NCBI GenBank assembly: GCA_030765405.1 | Contig: JAVCCP010000052.1 | Coordinates: 1-51,137, forward strand | DNA length: 51,137 bases | Source: Candidatus Ancaeobacter aquaticus | Lineage (GTDB): Bacteria; Auribacterota; Ancaeobacteria; Ancaeobacterales; Ancaeobacteraceae | Direction of reading: 5' to 3' | Shown here: positions 6,462-14,830 of the stretch, one piece after another | How positions within the stretch are numbered: position 1 is the stretch's first letter | Layout of the letters: each line of letters opens with the position of its first letter | Notes under the pieces: model-generated | Seen by the model: the letters and a program-made list of their open reading frames with translations, nothing else | Told to the model about the DNA's origin: nothing | Databases searched by the model: none | Program-made: the position numbers and the translations under genes

Positions 6462-7115
6462 TTACCCTTCTGTATCTTTCATATGTTTGATTATTGGATA
6501 CATATCTTTAAAGAACTCTGTCATTGCCTTCATGCTATCATCTACACTTGTTACAATATGTGTCGATAATCTTACCATAGCCCATTTAAATTTTTTACCA
6601 TACATAACACGGTAAGCAGAATTATATAACACACCTTTGTAATGCTTGCTGAAATTATTATGATATATCGGATACCAGTACCAAATCAGCTCTCTCTGCA
6701 CACCCTTATCTTTTGTTGGAATATGCGTCACTATAACATTAACAGGAACAGTTTCTCCTCCCAAATAAATATTATCGACTTTCATTTCTTCTATTATCCA
6801 CCCCTGAGCTGGAAGACAATCTGTTGGCGGATGAAGCGAACTTTTTAGATCGCTTACAACCATAGTTATTTCAACGTCATTTCCCGCCTTATCCTGATAC
6901 ACTCTTCTGGATATATCGCTCTCCGGCAATCCTTTTATTTCTACTTCGGTTGGTCCGAGATCTTTTAACATCTTCCAGTTATGTATATCTCTTTTGTTGT
7001 AGTAAAATGCCGTATTAAAATTAGCGCCATCCTGACATTGCACAAATGGGGTCATATAAAGTACTGCATTTGCTATTATTAATACTGCTATAAACACATA
7101 TAGTTTTTTATTCAC
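6462..7115 (-). CDS. epsI: EpsI-type exosortase-associated protein (DUF3485)
   Basis: A 217-residue protein with one N-terminal membrane segment (residues 4-24) and an exported domain carrying the family signature HPPTDCLPAQGW, the H-x-P-x-x-C block of EpsI/DUF3485 proteins. EpsI accompanies exosortases in EPS-linked loci and in some genomes is fused to the exosortase; its biochemical role is unproven. The start is GTG at 7115 inside the last codons of the exosortase gene (8-base overlap), with AAGGA eight bases upstream. The 3' end carries the 14-bp core also seen at 2514 and 3437. It is the last gene of the 38-kb unit. Confidence 0.9.
   Translation of the reverse strand: MNKKLYVFIAVLIIANAVLYMTPFVQCQDGANFNTAFYYNKRDIHNWKMLKDLGPTEVEIKGLPESDISRRVYQDKAGNDVEITMVVSDLKSSLHPPTDCLPAQGWIIEEMKVDNIYLGGETVPVNVIVTHIPTKDKGVQRELIWYWYPIYHNNFSKHYKGVLYNSAYRVMYGKKFKWAMVRLSTHIVTSVDDSMKAMTEFFKDMYPIIKHMKDTEG
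6472..6485 (-). repeat. 14-bp direct-repeat core, copy 3 (3' end of epsI)
   Basis: GTATCTTTCATATG ten bases from the epsI stop. Compared with copy 1 at 2514, similarity continues for about 70 bases at roughly 87 percent by eye; with copy 2 at 3437 it ends with the core. Confidence 0.7.
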
Positions 7116-7947
7116 TCACAACATCCTTCTTGATTTTTATTCCATCCAATATTTTTTTCTCAACGTAGAGCAAACCCAATGACATAATAAAAAGAAAATA
7201 CCCTGAATAATCATGATATATTGATAGTGCTATATCCTTATTAAGGCTTTTAGCTACAAGTCCTATAGATACCACTCTCAATATATTTACAAATACCGCT
7301 ATAGGGATTGCGGATAAACTTAAGACTATTCTCTTGATAATACTTTTCTCCGTTATATACGCAAATACGACTGCAAGGGCAAACAAAGAAACAAGAGAAT
7401 TAATTCCGCTGCACGGTGCTGCAATATCAAAAGAGAAATAATCCAAATAAATACTTGTCCCCTTTTTCATAACATTAAAGCCAAGCATATCAAAAATTCC
7501 GACAGAAACAGAGGTAACAAAAAAACGTAGTGGGACACCAATAGTTTCTCTCATAAAACCAATAGGTATAACAAAAAAAGTATATGCAATAGGAAACCAC
7601 AATAAAAGTAAATATCCAAAACCAAATAATAATACAATCGAGGACAGCATAAATAGGATAAATGAGACGTGATACATTTGCGACAGACCTGAACGTAATC
7701 CGGCAAAATAAATCAGTATACTAAAAATAACACCCGCAAGACCAATCCAATTCGGTTTAATAGCTACTGATTTTAGTTTATCAAAATTCATCCAAATAAT
7801 GTAGGCCGAAACAAGAAAAATAAATGGGCCCAACGAATCTCGAGCAAAGCTAAAACCAATTGCGGATATATACTTAAAATCAAAATAAAATAAGATACCC
7901 GCCAACACAGCACTTATCGCTAATAATATTTTTGAATATAATGACAT
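7108..7947 (-). CDS. xrt: Exosortase (membrane transpeptidase)
   Basis: A 279-residue integral membrane protein with about eight hydrophobic segments. The catalytic residues are visible: Cys179 in APCSGI, Arg224 in NILRV and His245 in HDYSGY. Exosortases recognise short C-terminal sorting signals (PEP-CTERM and relatives), cleave them and are thought to hand proteins to surface polysaccharide carriers. No protein with such a tail is encoded in this window, so targets lie elsewhere. It sits between a DUF4091 lipoprotein (10-base gap) and epsI (8-base overlap) at the end of the polysaccharide operon, the usual EPS-type context. The exact exosortase subtype cannot be called. Confidence 0.93.
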   Translation of the reverse strand: MSLYSKILLAISAVLAGILFYFDFKYISAIGFSFARDSLGPFIFLVSAYIIWMNFDKLKSVAIKPNWIGLAGVIFSILIYFAGLRSGLSQMYHVSFILFMLSSIVLLFGFGYLLLLWFPIAYTFFVIPIGFMRETIGVPLRFFVTSVSVGIFDMLGFNVMKKGTSIYLDYFSFDIAAPCSGINSLVSLFALAVVFAYITEKSIIKRIVLSLSAIPIAVFVNILRVVSIGLVAKSLNKDIALSIYHDYSGYFLFIMSLGLLYVEKKILDGIKIKKDVVSE

Positions 7948-7957
7948 TCTTTGCTTT

Positions 7958-9637
7958 CTATTTCTTCAATGCGTTATAACAGCTTAAAATTTGTTCCACA
8001 ATCATCTCTCTGAACTTTACCAAATCAGATTCTGTAAGTTCTTCCAACGCCCTAAGACAATCACAATTTATTTTTGAATCAATGTAGTTTAACACATTTT
8101 TACTCTCTTGTATTAATTTCTCGTTTTGCTTATAGATATCTAAATATTTTTGGGTTCCAATGCTTTTTAATTTTACTACTTTGTTATACGGAATGAGTTT
8201 ATCGATATAGGACTCGAGTGTCGCAATATACTTCATATCGTTAATACCTTCTATTATTGCCTCCCACTGCAAAGTATCAATCGGCCCTTCTTTAGATGGA
8301 TATGTAACAAGATGTGGCCGCCATTTCTTCCCACACCATTCCCAAGGTGTAAAATCATCATAAGGATCCTCCGTATTAAGCATTTGATAGCAGTATGGAA
8401 ATATACCGTCAAGTTTTGATTTCCAAAGATAGAAACCTGACATGAAGCGGGCTGTTTTTGGCCTCTCTTTATTGATTTGCCAGTAATACAGCTCTTTCTT
8501 CTTATTCTTATTAATTGTCCCTTCATTTAATCCTTTTATATAGGCATCTATCTCGGGATCACAAAGTGAATAAATTGGAACATCTATCGAGTCCCATATC
8601 ATATCTGCATATTTTTTCTTTATCGCAGTAGTAGTTACCCCCCCTTGCTCCTTAATTCTAAGAAACATATCTCTGCACTGTTCAGCTTTTTTTGGATTAT
8701 TCGGCTCATCTAATCCATAATACATTAATGGAAGCAGTTTGTTTTTTTTAATGATTGCATTATTCGTTTTCACTACATCTCGCGGCCCACCCAAATATGG
8801 AATTCGTGAAGTAAATCCTACATCTTGGTACAGCATTAATATTTTAGTCAGATATTTCTTGCCGGAATAGATGCTTGCCCCCGTAAAGCCATGTGCCTTG
8901 ATATTCTCTATTTGTTTTATAAAGTCTTTTTCATTTTCGTACTCTACTCCACTATTTGGATCAAGTTTTGCACGATAATAGATTAGAAAATCTTTTTTGG
9001 GATCCACAAGTTTAAACGGAAGAACATTTACTTTTAACTCAATAGATTTATTCTTTTTCCCTGATATAAATACATCAACAGCTCCCTTGTATTTCCCAGT
9101 CTTGGCATCATCAGGTATTTTTACAGTTATCCAAAATTGCTTTGAAGTTTCTTTTGAAATATCTGTCCTAATCTTACTAATCCCCCCGGCAGAAGGCCTT
9201 CTGCCTTTTAATATAACTGAATCGTCATACAGTAAAAGTTCTGGAACATCCACAGGCTCATCAACCCACATATTATCACCTGATTGCTTCCACACCTTAA
9301 CAACCCTTACATCGATATTATCTCTTGATATAAGATCTTTTGAAGATTTAAGATCCGTCATACGTATTGATATATCTTTAAGAGATTTGTGTGCGTATAT
9401 CGAAAATGTACTACAGGCATATTCCCCACGAACGGCATTAATGCTGCAGAAATCGATAGATTCATTTTCTGTGGGCTTATATTGATATGTGACTTTTTTG
9501 AAAGGAGTTATCGAATATACTGTTGCTTCTTCATAATTATCGGTATCAACCTTACATCCAGCTATTAAGAATATGACGGTTGTTACTAATAATGGTCGAA
9601 TGCATTTAATAAAAGAAAATGAATTTTTATGCAGCAT
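7958..9637 (-). CDS. DUF4091 / GH123-like lipoprotein
   Basis: About 559 residues. The N-terminus has a basic start, a hydrophobic run and a lipobox LIAGC, so it is probably lipid-anchored. A beta-rich region (about 50-220) is followed by a TIM-barrel-like domain (YRAKLDP, GASIYSG, MYYGLDEPN) and a C-terminal region typical of DUF4091 (PWEWCGKKWRP, GPIDTLQWEAIIEG). The acidic DEPN pair matches the expected catalytic place in GH123-like enzymes. Probable role: hydrolysis or trimming of the exported polysaccharide. I prefer ATG 9637, with AGGTG seven bases upstream; an earlier ATG at 9661 overlaps the previous stop as TAATG but lacks a ribosome site. Confidence 0.78.
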   Translation of the reverse strand: MLHKNSFSFIKCIRPLLVTTVIFLIAGCKVDTDNYEEATVYSITPFKKVTYQYKPTENESIDFCSINAVRGEYACSTFSIYAHKSLKDISIRMTDLKSSKDLISRDNIDVRVVKVWKQSGDNMWVDEPVDVPELLLYDDSVILKGRRPSAGGISKIRTDISKETSKQFWITVKIPDDAKTGKYKGAVDVFISGKKNKSIELKVNVLPFKLVDPKKDFLIYYRAKLDPNSGVEYENEKDFIKQIENIKAHGFTGASIYSGKKYLTKILMLYQDVGFTSRIPYLGGPRDVVKTNNAIIKKNKLLPLMYYGLDEPNNPKKAEQCRDMFLRIKEQGGVTTTAIKKKYADMIWDSIDVPIYSLCDPEIDAYIKGLNEGTINKNKKKELYYWQINKERPKTARFMSGFYLWKSKLDGIFPYCYQMLNTEDPYDDFTPWEWCGKKWRPHLVTYPSKEGPIDTLQWEAIIEGINDMKYIATLESYIDKLIPYNKVVKLKSIGTQKYLDIYKQNEKLIQESKNVLNYIDSKINCDCLRALEELTESDLVKFREMIVEQILSCYNALKK

Positions 9638-9660
9638 TATTGAACACCTATGCAGGAACA

Positions 9661-11508
9661 TTATGGTGATGTTGAAGAGGTAAATTCGGGTACTATCTCA
9701 TGCAATATTTCAATACATTCGCGAACGTTTCTCTCTTGCGACGCATTCTCAAGCTTTTTTATACATTCATCTATTCTTTCAATGTTAAGAAACCCTTTCT
9801 TAACATGAAATATTTTTGCATTTTGTGTTTTTTCTGCTTCTTCATATTTATACCATAATTCCTCTTTGAGCTTCTCTCCTGGGCGCAAGCCAATGTACTC
9901 AATCTCTATATCATGACTACCTGACAGCTCTATCACATTTCTTGCCAGTTCAAGTATCTTTACAGGTCTTCCCATATCCAGAATAAATAAATCCCCATTT
10001 TTCCCGATAGCAGAAGCCTCTAGTGTTAACTGTACTGCCTCAGATATGGTCATGAAAAACCTTTCTATGTCAGGATGAGTTACTTTTACGGGACCTCCAT
10101 TTTTTATTTGTTCTTCGAATAATGGGATCACGCTTCCATTACTACCTAAGACGTTACCAAAACGAACAGCAATGTAAGAAGTTTTAGATTTACACCCCAT
10201 ATGCTTTATCAAAAGCTCGCATACTCGTTTTGTAACACCCATAATATTGACAGGACCTACCGCTTTATCTGTAGAGATTAAAACACATTTCTTCACTCCA
10301 CACTTATCTGCAATCTCTATGACATTTTTTGTACCGAAGATATTATTCTGTACCGCTTCAATAGGATCTTTCTCCATCATGGGTACATGCTTATACGCAG
10401 CAGCATGATAAATGATCTTAGGATTTGTCTGTGTTATCACTTCTTTCAATTTAACCTTATTCTGCACATTTCCCACTCTTGAAACATATTTTATATAGGG
10501 AAAATATTCTGCCATTTTAAGCTCTGTTAGAAACAGATTGTTTTCATTATTATCGTAGAGAACAACAGTCGAAGGATTAAACTTCGCTATTTGCATGGCA
10601 AGCTCGCTACCGATAGAGCCGGCCGCACCAGTTATCATCACATTATTGCCTTTTATATATTTTGATATCGTCTCTAGATTAATAGATACAGCCTCTCTAA
10701 ACAACATATCTTCAGGATTGACCTTATGTATTTGACTGTATAATTTGCGTTGTATGATATCAGTCATCGAAGGCAGTGTCATCGTTGTAATGCTGTTTGC
10801 AACACAAATATCTGAAATTTGTTTAATTGTTGCTTTATCTGCGGTCGGTAAAGCAATGATCACTTCTAAAATTGAGTTATCCACTATGAGGGCGTTAAGA
10901 CCAGACAACATGCCAAGAATAGGGCAACCCATTATATTAAGTTTCTGTTTATGTGGATCATCGTCAACAAAACCTACCACTTCATACTCCATTTTTTGAT
11001 TATTGCGAATTTCTTTTAAAAGCATTACGCCTGCATCCCCAGCACCCACAATAATTGTGTTCTTTTTCTTGGATTTCACAGTCATAAAGCGCCATTCCCT
11101 AAAAAACCGCACGGCAACACGCATTCCACCAATAAGCATAATTGATATCATCCAGTCCAATATGAACACAGTCTTAAAAATAATGACATTATGCCTAAAA
11201 TAGAATAAAAGGAATAATACGAGCGCAGAAATAGTTGAAGCTATGGTAAGTTTAAACAAGTCATATATTGTTGTATAACGCCAAAGCCCTAGATGCATTC
11301 CCAACATATAAAAAACTATCAATTTCACAATAACAAAAGTTATTGATGTTTTGATAATCAATAGTGTCATTTGTGTCGGAATTCTAAACTCAAAGAAAAT
11401 CAATAAAGCGCATACAAATGATACTATCATCAAAAATGAATATGCCAAGAATACAAAAATCTGTCTATTCTTCTGCATCATGTTATAGAGCCGATTAAAA
11501 TATCTCAT
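9661..11508 (-). CDS. Membrane NDP-sugar 4,6-dehydratase (WbpM/PglF/CapD type)
   Basis: A 615-residue protein with four N-terminal membrane segments (about 15-135), a first Rossmann region (GAGDAG, 155-160) and a second, catalytic SDR domain (TGAAGSIG, 293-300). The STDKAV block (412-417) and MGVTK (423-427) match WbpM/PglF enzymes, in which Met replaces the usual SDR tyrosine. These make UDP-4-keto-6-deoxy-GlcNAc at the inner membrane, the precursor of QuiNAc, FucNAc or bacillosamine. Together with the two genes upstream it forms a wbpV-wbpL-wbpM-like set, so UDP-QuiNAc or UDP-D-FucNAc is the likely end product. Confidence 0.9.
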   Translation of the reverse strand: MRYFNRLYNMMQKNRQIFVFLAYSFLMIVSFVCALLIFFEFRIPTQMTLLIIKTSITFVIVKLIVFYMLGMHLGLWRYTTIYDLFKLTIASTISALVLFLLFYFRHNVIIFKTVFILDWMISIMLIGGMRVAVRFFREWRFMTVKSKKKNTIIVGAGDAGVMLLKEIRNNQKMEYEVVGFVDDDPHKQKLNIMGCPILGMLSGLNALIVDNSILEVIIALPTADKATIKQISDICVANSITTMTLPSMTDIIQRKLYSQIHKVNPEDMLFREAVSINLETISKYIKGNNVMITGAAGSIGSELAMQIAKFNPSTVVLYDNNENNLFLTELKMAEYFPYIKYVSRVGNVQNKVKLKEVITQTNPKIIYHAAAYKHVPMMEKDPIEAVQNNIFGTKNVIEIADKCGVKKCVLISTDKAVGPVNIMGVTKRVCELLIKHMGCKSKTSYIAVRFGNVLGSNGSVIPLFEEQIKNGGPVKVTHPDIERFFMTISEAVQLTLEASAIGKNGDLFILDMGRPVKILELARNVIELSGSHDIEIEYIGLRPGEKLKEELWYKYEEAEKTQNAKIFHVKKGFLNIERIDECIKKLENASQERNVRECIEILHEIVPEFTSSTSP

Positions 11509-11514
11509 TTATAA

Positions 11515-12558
11515 TTATTCTCCAATAGTACGTTTTGCTTCTAATTCCTTTATTATCACCCAATAGCTTAACAAGGACAATATTACAAAAGATAGTAATG
11601 TTACAACAATCTGTGTTTTATACCCAGATAATAAATACACAATCGATAGGATTCCTAAAACAATCGATATAGCACACATAAACAAAGTCACGTGTTTATG
11701 TGTATACCCGCAAGAAATGGCTCTTTGATAGAAATGCGTCCTGTGAGCCTTATACCATTTCTCTCTCTTTATTATTCTAATAAAAAGCGTAATGGCCGTA
11801 TCATATATAAAAGCCCCCATTACTATAGTTATGGGAAACAATAATATCGGCTGCATTACAGCAATAACCGCTATATAAAAACCTATTACCGTACTACCCA
11901 CATCACCCATGAATATTTTTGCATTTGGGAAATTAAACCATAAAAATCCTATAATTGCAGAAGATAAAACTATACCCATTATAATAATACTAGGCTCTTT
12001 AATTATATGCCCCATAATAGCTATAAAAACACCTGTAATAACACCCTGCAAGCCAGCAAGGCCATTTATGCCATCCATAAAATTATAGGAATTAATGAAT
12101 CCTACTATCCATAGGATATATATTCCCACGGCAACTATACCTAGTGATACTTTAATACCATAAATAACCATGTACTCAGGACGACCGACAATGAATATGA
12201 TGCTTAGAGCTAAAAAAAACTGACAAACAATCTTCACCGTTTCTGACAAGGTATGCTTATCGTCCAAAAAACCTATAAATGCTAAAATAATGATAGAGAC
12301 AATATATCCATAGAGTTGAAACACTGATATGATCAGAATTCCAGCATAGAATGATAACGTTAACCCGCAAACTAAAGCGCAGACTATACCTATACCCCCA
12401 CCTCTTGGAACCGGATTTTCGTGAGAGCTTCTTTCATTGGGTATATCTATTAACTTTAACCGCTCAGCATATTTGATGACTTTGTTAACTATGTTGTAAG
12501 AAATCAACATTGTTAGGGGAATTATGAATAATATTTTTAAAATAGTTATGGGATTCAT
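11515..12558 (-). CDS. Undecaprenyl-phosphate HexNAc-1-phosphate transferase (WecA/WbpL family)
   Basis: A 347-residue polytopic MraY/WecA-family protein. Family blocks are present in order: NERSSHENPVPRGGG, FLDDKHTLS (DD motif), NFMDGINGLAG, NAKIFMGDVGSTVIG and the cytosolic KAHRTHFYQRA histidine loop, which influences sugar-nucleotide choice. It starts repeat-unit synthesis by loading a sugar phosphate onto undecaprenyl phosphate on the cytoplasmic face. Its position between wbpV-like and wbpM-like genes points to QuiNAc or FucNAc as the first sugar rather than GlcNAc. Fifteen bases separate it from the SDR upstream. Confidence 0.92.
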   Translation of the reverse strand: MNPITILKILFIIPLTMLISYNIVNKVIKYAERLKLIDIPNERSSHENPVPRGGGIGIVCALVCGLTLSFYAGILIISVFQLYGYIVSIIILAFIGFLDDKHTLSETVKIVCQFFLALSIIFIVGRPEYMVIYGIKVSLGIVAVGIYILWIVGFINSYNFMDGINGLAGLQGVITGVFIAIMGHIIKEPSIIIMGIVLSSAIIGFLWFNFPNAKIFMGDVGSTVIGFYIAVIAVMQPILLFPITIVMGAFIYDTAITLFIRIIKREKWYKAHRTHFYQRAISCGYTHKHVTLFMCAISIVLGILSIVYLLSGYKTQIVVTLLSFVILSLLSYWVIIKELEAKRTIGE

Positions 12559-12573
12559 TTCAGATTACCAGTT

Positions 12574-13560
12574 CTAGATAATACCTTCTTCACGCATCCA
12601 CCGTACTTCTTCCCTAATACCATCTCTCAAAGTATAAGGTGGCTTATACCCTAAATCGTTTTTGATCTTCTCAGAGGAAAATGTTAATGAAGATGATAAT
12701 TTCAGGACACGATCACTATCTATAGGAACCTTATTACCAAGAAATATTTTTGCAACATCTCCACACCACCCCAGCACTTTAACTACAAAGAGTGGCACAT
12801 GCAGAGGTCTCCATTTGATTCCTAATTCCTCGCATATTGTATTTACAAGATAAACAATTGTGTAGTCATCTTGATCCTTAACGCAAAACACTTGTCCTCC
12901 GGCACCGCACTTCTCTTCAAGAGCTAACCATACTGCATCAACAATATTTTGTGAGTAGATCATGCTTCTTTTTGCTAAGCCCTTCCCGAAATAAAAAAAT
13001 CTTTTTTTACTTATTGCTTTTATCAATCGTTTTACATTGCCTTTATCGTACGGTCCATACACAACTGGCAACCTAAAAACCACAGCATCATAACTGCCCT
13101 TTTTCGCTTCCTTCAAGAGCACTTCTTCTGCTCTCAACTTTGAAATTCCATATGCGTCTTTAGGCATACAAGGCGTGTTCTCATCATCTTCTTTGTTCTC
13201 TGACTTTCCGTAAACCATTATAGTAGATAAATATATAATTTTCTTAACTTTTTGCATCTTTGCAACATTTGATAATAATATTGTCCCTTCGTAGTTTACC
13301 TGAAAATAATCAGCTTCTTTTCCGGAAGGATCGTGCGCCTTCCCAGCAATATGTAATACTGTATCTACTTCTGACAAAAAACACAAAAGAGCCTCTTCAT
13401 TAGTTATATCCCCATAATAAATATTTACTTTTTTGATAACCTCTTTACTTAGCCTGCTAGAACTTCGCACCAACACGTTGACATCTCTTTTGTCCTCCAA
13501 TAACTTGGCCAATATTTGACTTCCAATATTACCCGTAGAACCTGTTATTCCGATTTTCAT
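12574..13560 (-). CDS. SDR epimerase/reductase, WbpV-like
   Basis: A 328-residue extended SDR with GSTGNIGSQIL at the N-terminus and an active-site Y-x3-K (DAYGISKLRAEE). Directly upstream of a WbpL-like transferase and a WbpM-like dehydratase, it most resembles WbpV, which reduces UDP-4-keto-6-deoxy-GlcNAc to UDP-QuiNAc; a C4 epimer product (FucNAc) is the alternative. Sequence alone cannot fix the stereochemistry. Members of this group are about 310-330 residues, so the length is normal. Confidence 0.8.
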   Translation of the reverse strand: MKIGITGSTGNIGSQILAKLLEDKRDVNVLVRSSSRLSKEVIKKVNIYYGDITNEEALLCFLSEVDTVLHIAGKAHDPSGKEADYFQVNYEGTILLSNVAKMQKVKKIIYLSTIMVYGKSENKEDDENTPCMPKDAYGISKLRAEEVLLKEAKKGSYDAVVFRLPVVYGPYDKGNVKRLIKAISKKRFFYFGKGLAKRSMIYSQNIVDAVWLALEEKCGAGGQVFCVKDQDDYTIVYLVNTICEELGIKWRPLHVPLFVVKVLGWCGDVAKIFLGNKVPIDSDRVLKLSSSLTFSSEKIKNDLGYKPPYTLRDGIREEVRWMREEGII

Positions 13561-13671
13561 AATTATCCCAGCTTAGCAGCATTTTGTGTGGACAATACAC
13601 TATTGAACTTACGAATAAGATCGACAGTCATCATTGTAGATGTTTATAGACACCATAGATATTGTTTTACT

Positions 13672-14799
13672 CTATTTCTGCCATACAAACCGATTGACAT
13701 AATCTGTATAGCTCATAATTGTGCGCAATACTTTCTTCGAAACATTCTCAACATCGTAATCTTCAACTATTCTCAGTCGCTTATCCGTTCGAGAATACTG
13801 CGACACAACGATATCAATAGATTCTATGACACGCGCAGCCTTGAGCCCACACATTATCAAAACACCTTCATCCATACCCTCCGGACGTTCATGTGAATAA
13901 CGAATTGTTACCGCAGGAAAATTTAAAATCGATGATTCTTCCGTAATAGTGCCGCTATCGGATATCACACAATATGCATGCATTTGCAATTTTACATAAT
14001 CAAATAAACCTAAAGGGTTCAAGAATCTGACACGCTTATCAATTTTCCTATTTTTATTCCCTTCGAGGTGACGCCTAATACGAGGATGTGTAGTCACAAT
14101 AATTGGTTTACTGTATTTTCTAGCAATGTCGTTAAGCGTGTCTAGTAAATCATTGAAATTCTCTTCATTTTCGACATTTTCCTCTCGATGTGAACTAAAA
14201 ACAAAGTAATCATTTTCCTTTATCTTAAGTCGTGACATCACATCTGATGCGTTTATAGAAGGCATGTAATACATTAAGATCTCTTTCATAGGAGAACCTG
14301 TTTTGATGATCATTTGTGACTTAATCCCCTCTGAAATCAAATATCGCCTCGCATGCTCTGTGTATGGAAGATTAATATCGCTTATATGATCAATGATTCT
14401 GCGATTTATTTCTTCAGGAACTTTTTCATCAAATGAGCGATTACCCGCTTCCATATGAAAAATAGGTATTTTCTTACGTTTTGCTGAGATCGTACACAAA
14501 CAACTGTTCGTGTCTCCAAGAATCAGTAGAGCATCAGGCTTCTCTTTTTCAAATATCTCATCAGATTTCGAAATAACATTTCCTATTGTTTCTGCTGCAT
14601 TTTCACCGGCTGTATTTAGAAAATAATCTGGTTTCTTTATTTCAAGCTCCTTAAAAAAAATTTCATTTAACTCATAATCATAATTCTGCCCGGTATGCAC
14701 TAAAATATGATTTGTGTACGTATCAAGCTCATGAAGGACCCTCGACAACTTAATAATTTCTGGCCTTGTACCCACAACGGTCATTATTTTTATAGCCAT
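13672..14799 (-). CDS. fnlC: UDP-N-acetylglucosamine 2-epimerase family enzyme, FnlC/CapG type
   Basis: About 375 residues, non-hydrolysing UDP-HexNAc 2-epimerase fold: VVGTRPEIIKLSRVL at the N-terminus, HTGQNYD, HMEAGNRSFDEKVPEE, VFSSHREENV, SDSGTITEESSI. It lies immediately downstream of fnlB and fnlA homologues, where FnlC (CapG) catalyses the last C2 epimerisation to UDP-L-FucNAc, so I prefer that to WecB (ManNAc). The GAGGAGA ribosome site sits 4-5 bases before ATG 14799; an in-frame TTG at 14811 overlaps that site and is unlikely to be the start. Confidence 0.88.
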   Translation of the reverse strand: MAIKIMTVVGTRPEIIKLSRVLHELDTYTNHILVHTGQNYDYELNEIFFKELEIKKPDYFLNTAGENAAETIGNVISKSDEIFEKEKPDALLILGDTNSCLCTISAKRKKIPIFHMEAGNRSFDEKVPEEINRRIIDHISDINLPYTEHARRYLISEGIKSQMIIKTGSPMKEILMYYMPSINASDVMSRLKIKENDYFVFSSHREENVENEENFNDLLDTLNDIARKYSKPIIVTTHPRIRRHLEGNKNRKIDKRVRFLNPLGLFDYVKLQMHAYCVISDSGTITEESSILNFPAVTIRYSHERPEGMDEGVLIMCGLKAARVIESIDIVVSQYSRTDKRLRIVEDYDVENVSKKVLRTIMSYTDYVNRFVWQK

Positions 14800-14830
14800 A
14801 TATCTCCTCAATATACGTTTTATATCCAGA

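Noticed and set aside
8997-9485. Plus-strand 162-codon frame
   Set aside because: Lies antisense within the DUF4091 gene, low-complexity, no family match and no ribosome site.
13563-13634. 23-codon frame (MMTVDLIRKFNSV...) between fnlC and the WbpV-like gene
   Set aside because: No ribosome site, no recognisable family and too short to support; may be a relic but cannot be shown.
13516-13896. Plus-strand 126-codon frame
   Set aside because: Antisense to fnlC and the SDR; composition is that of a shadow frame.
13672-14799. WecB (ManNAc) assignment
   Set aside because: Adjacent fnlA and fnlB homologues and no UDP-ManNAc dehydrogenase favour FnlC.
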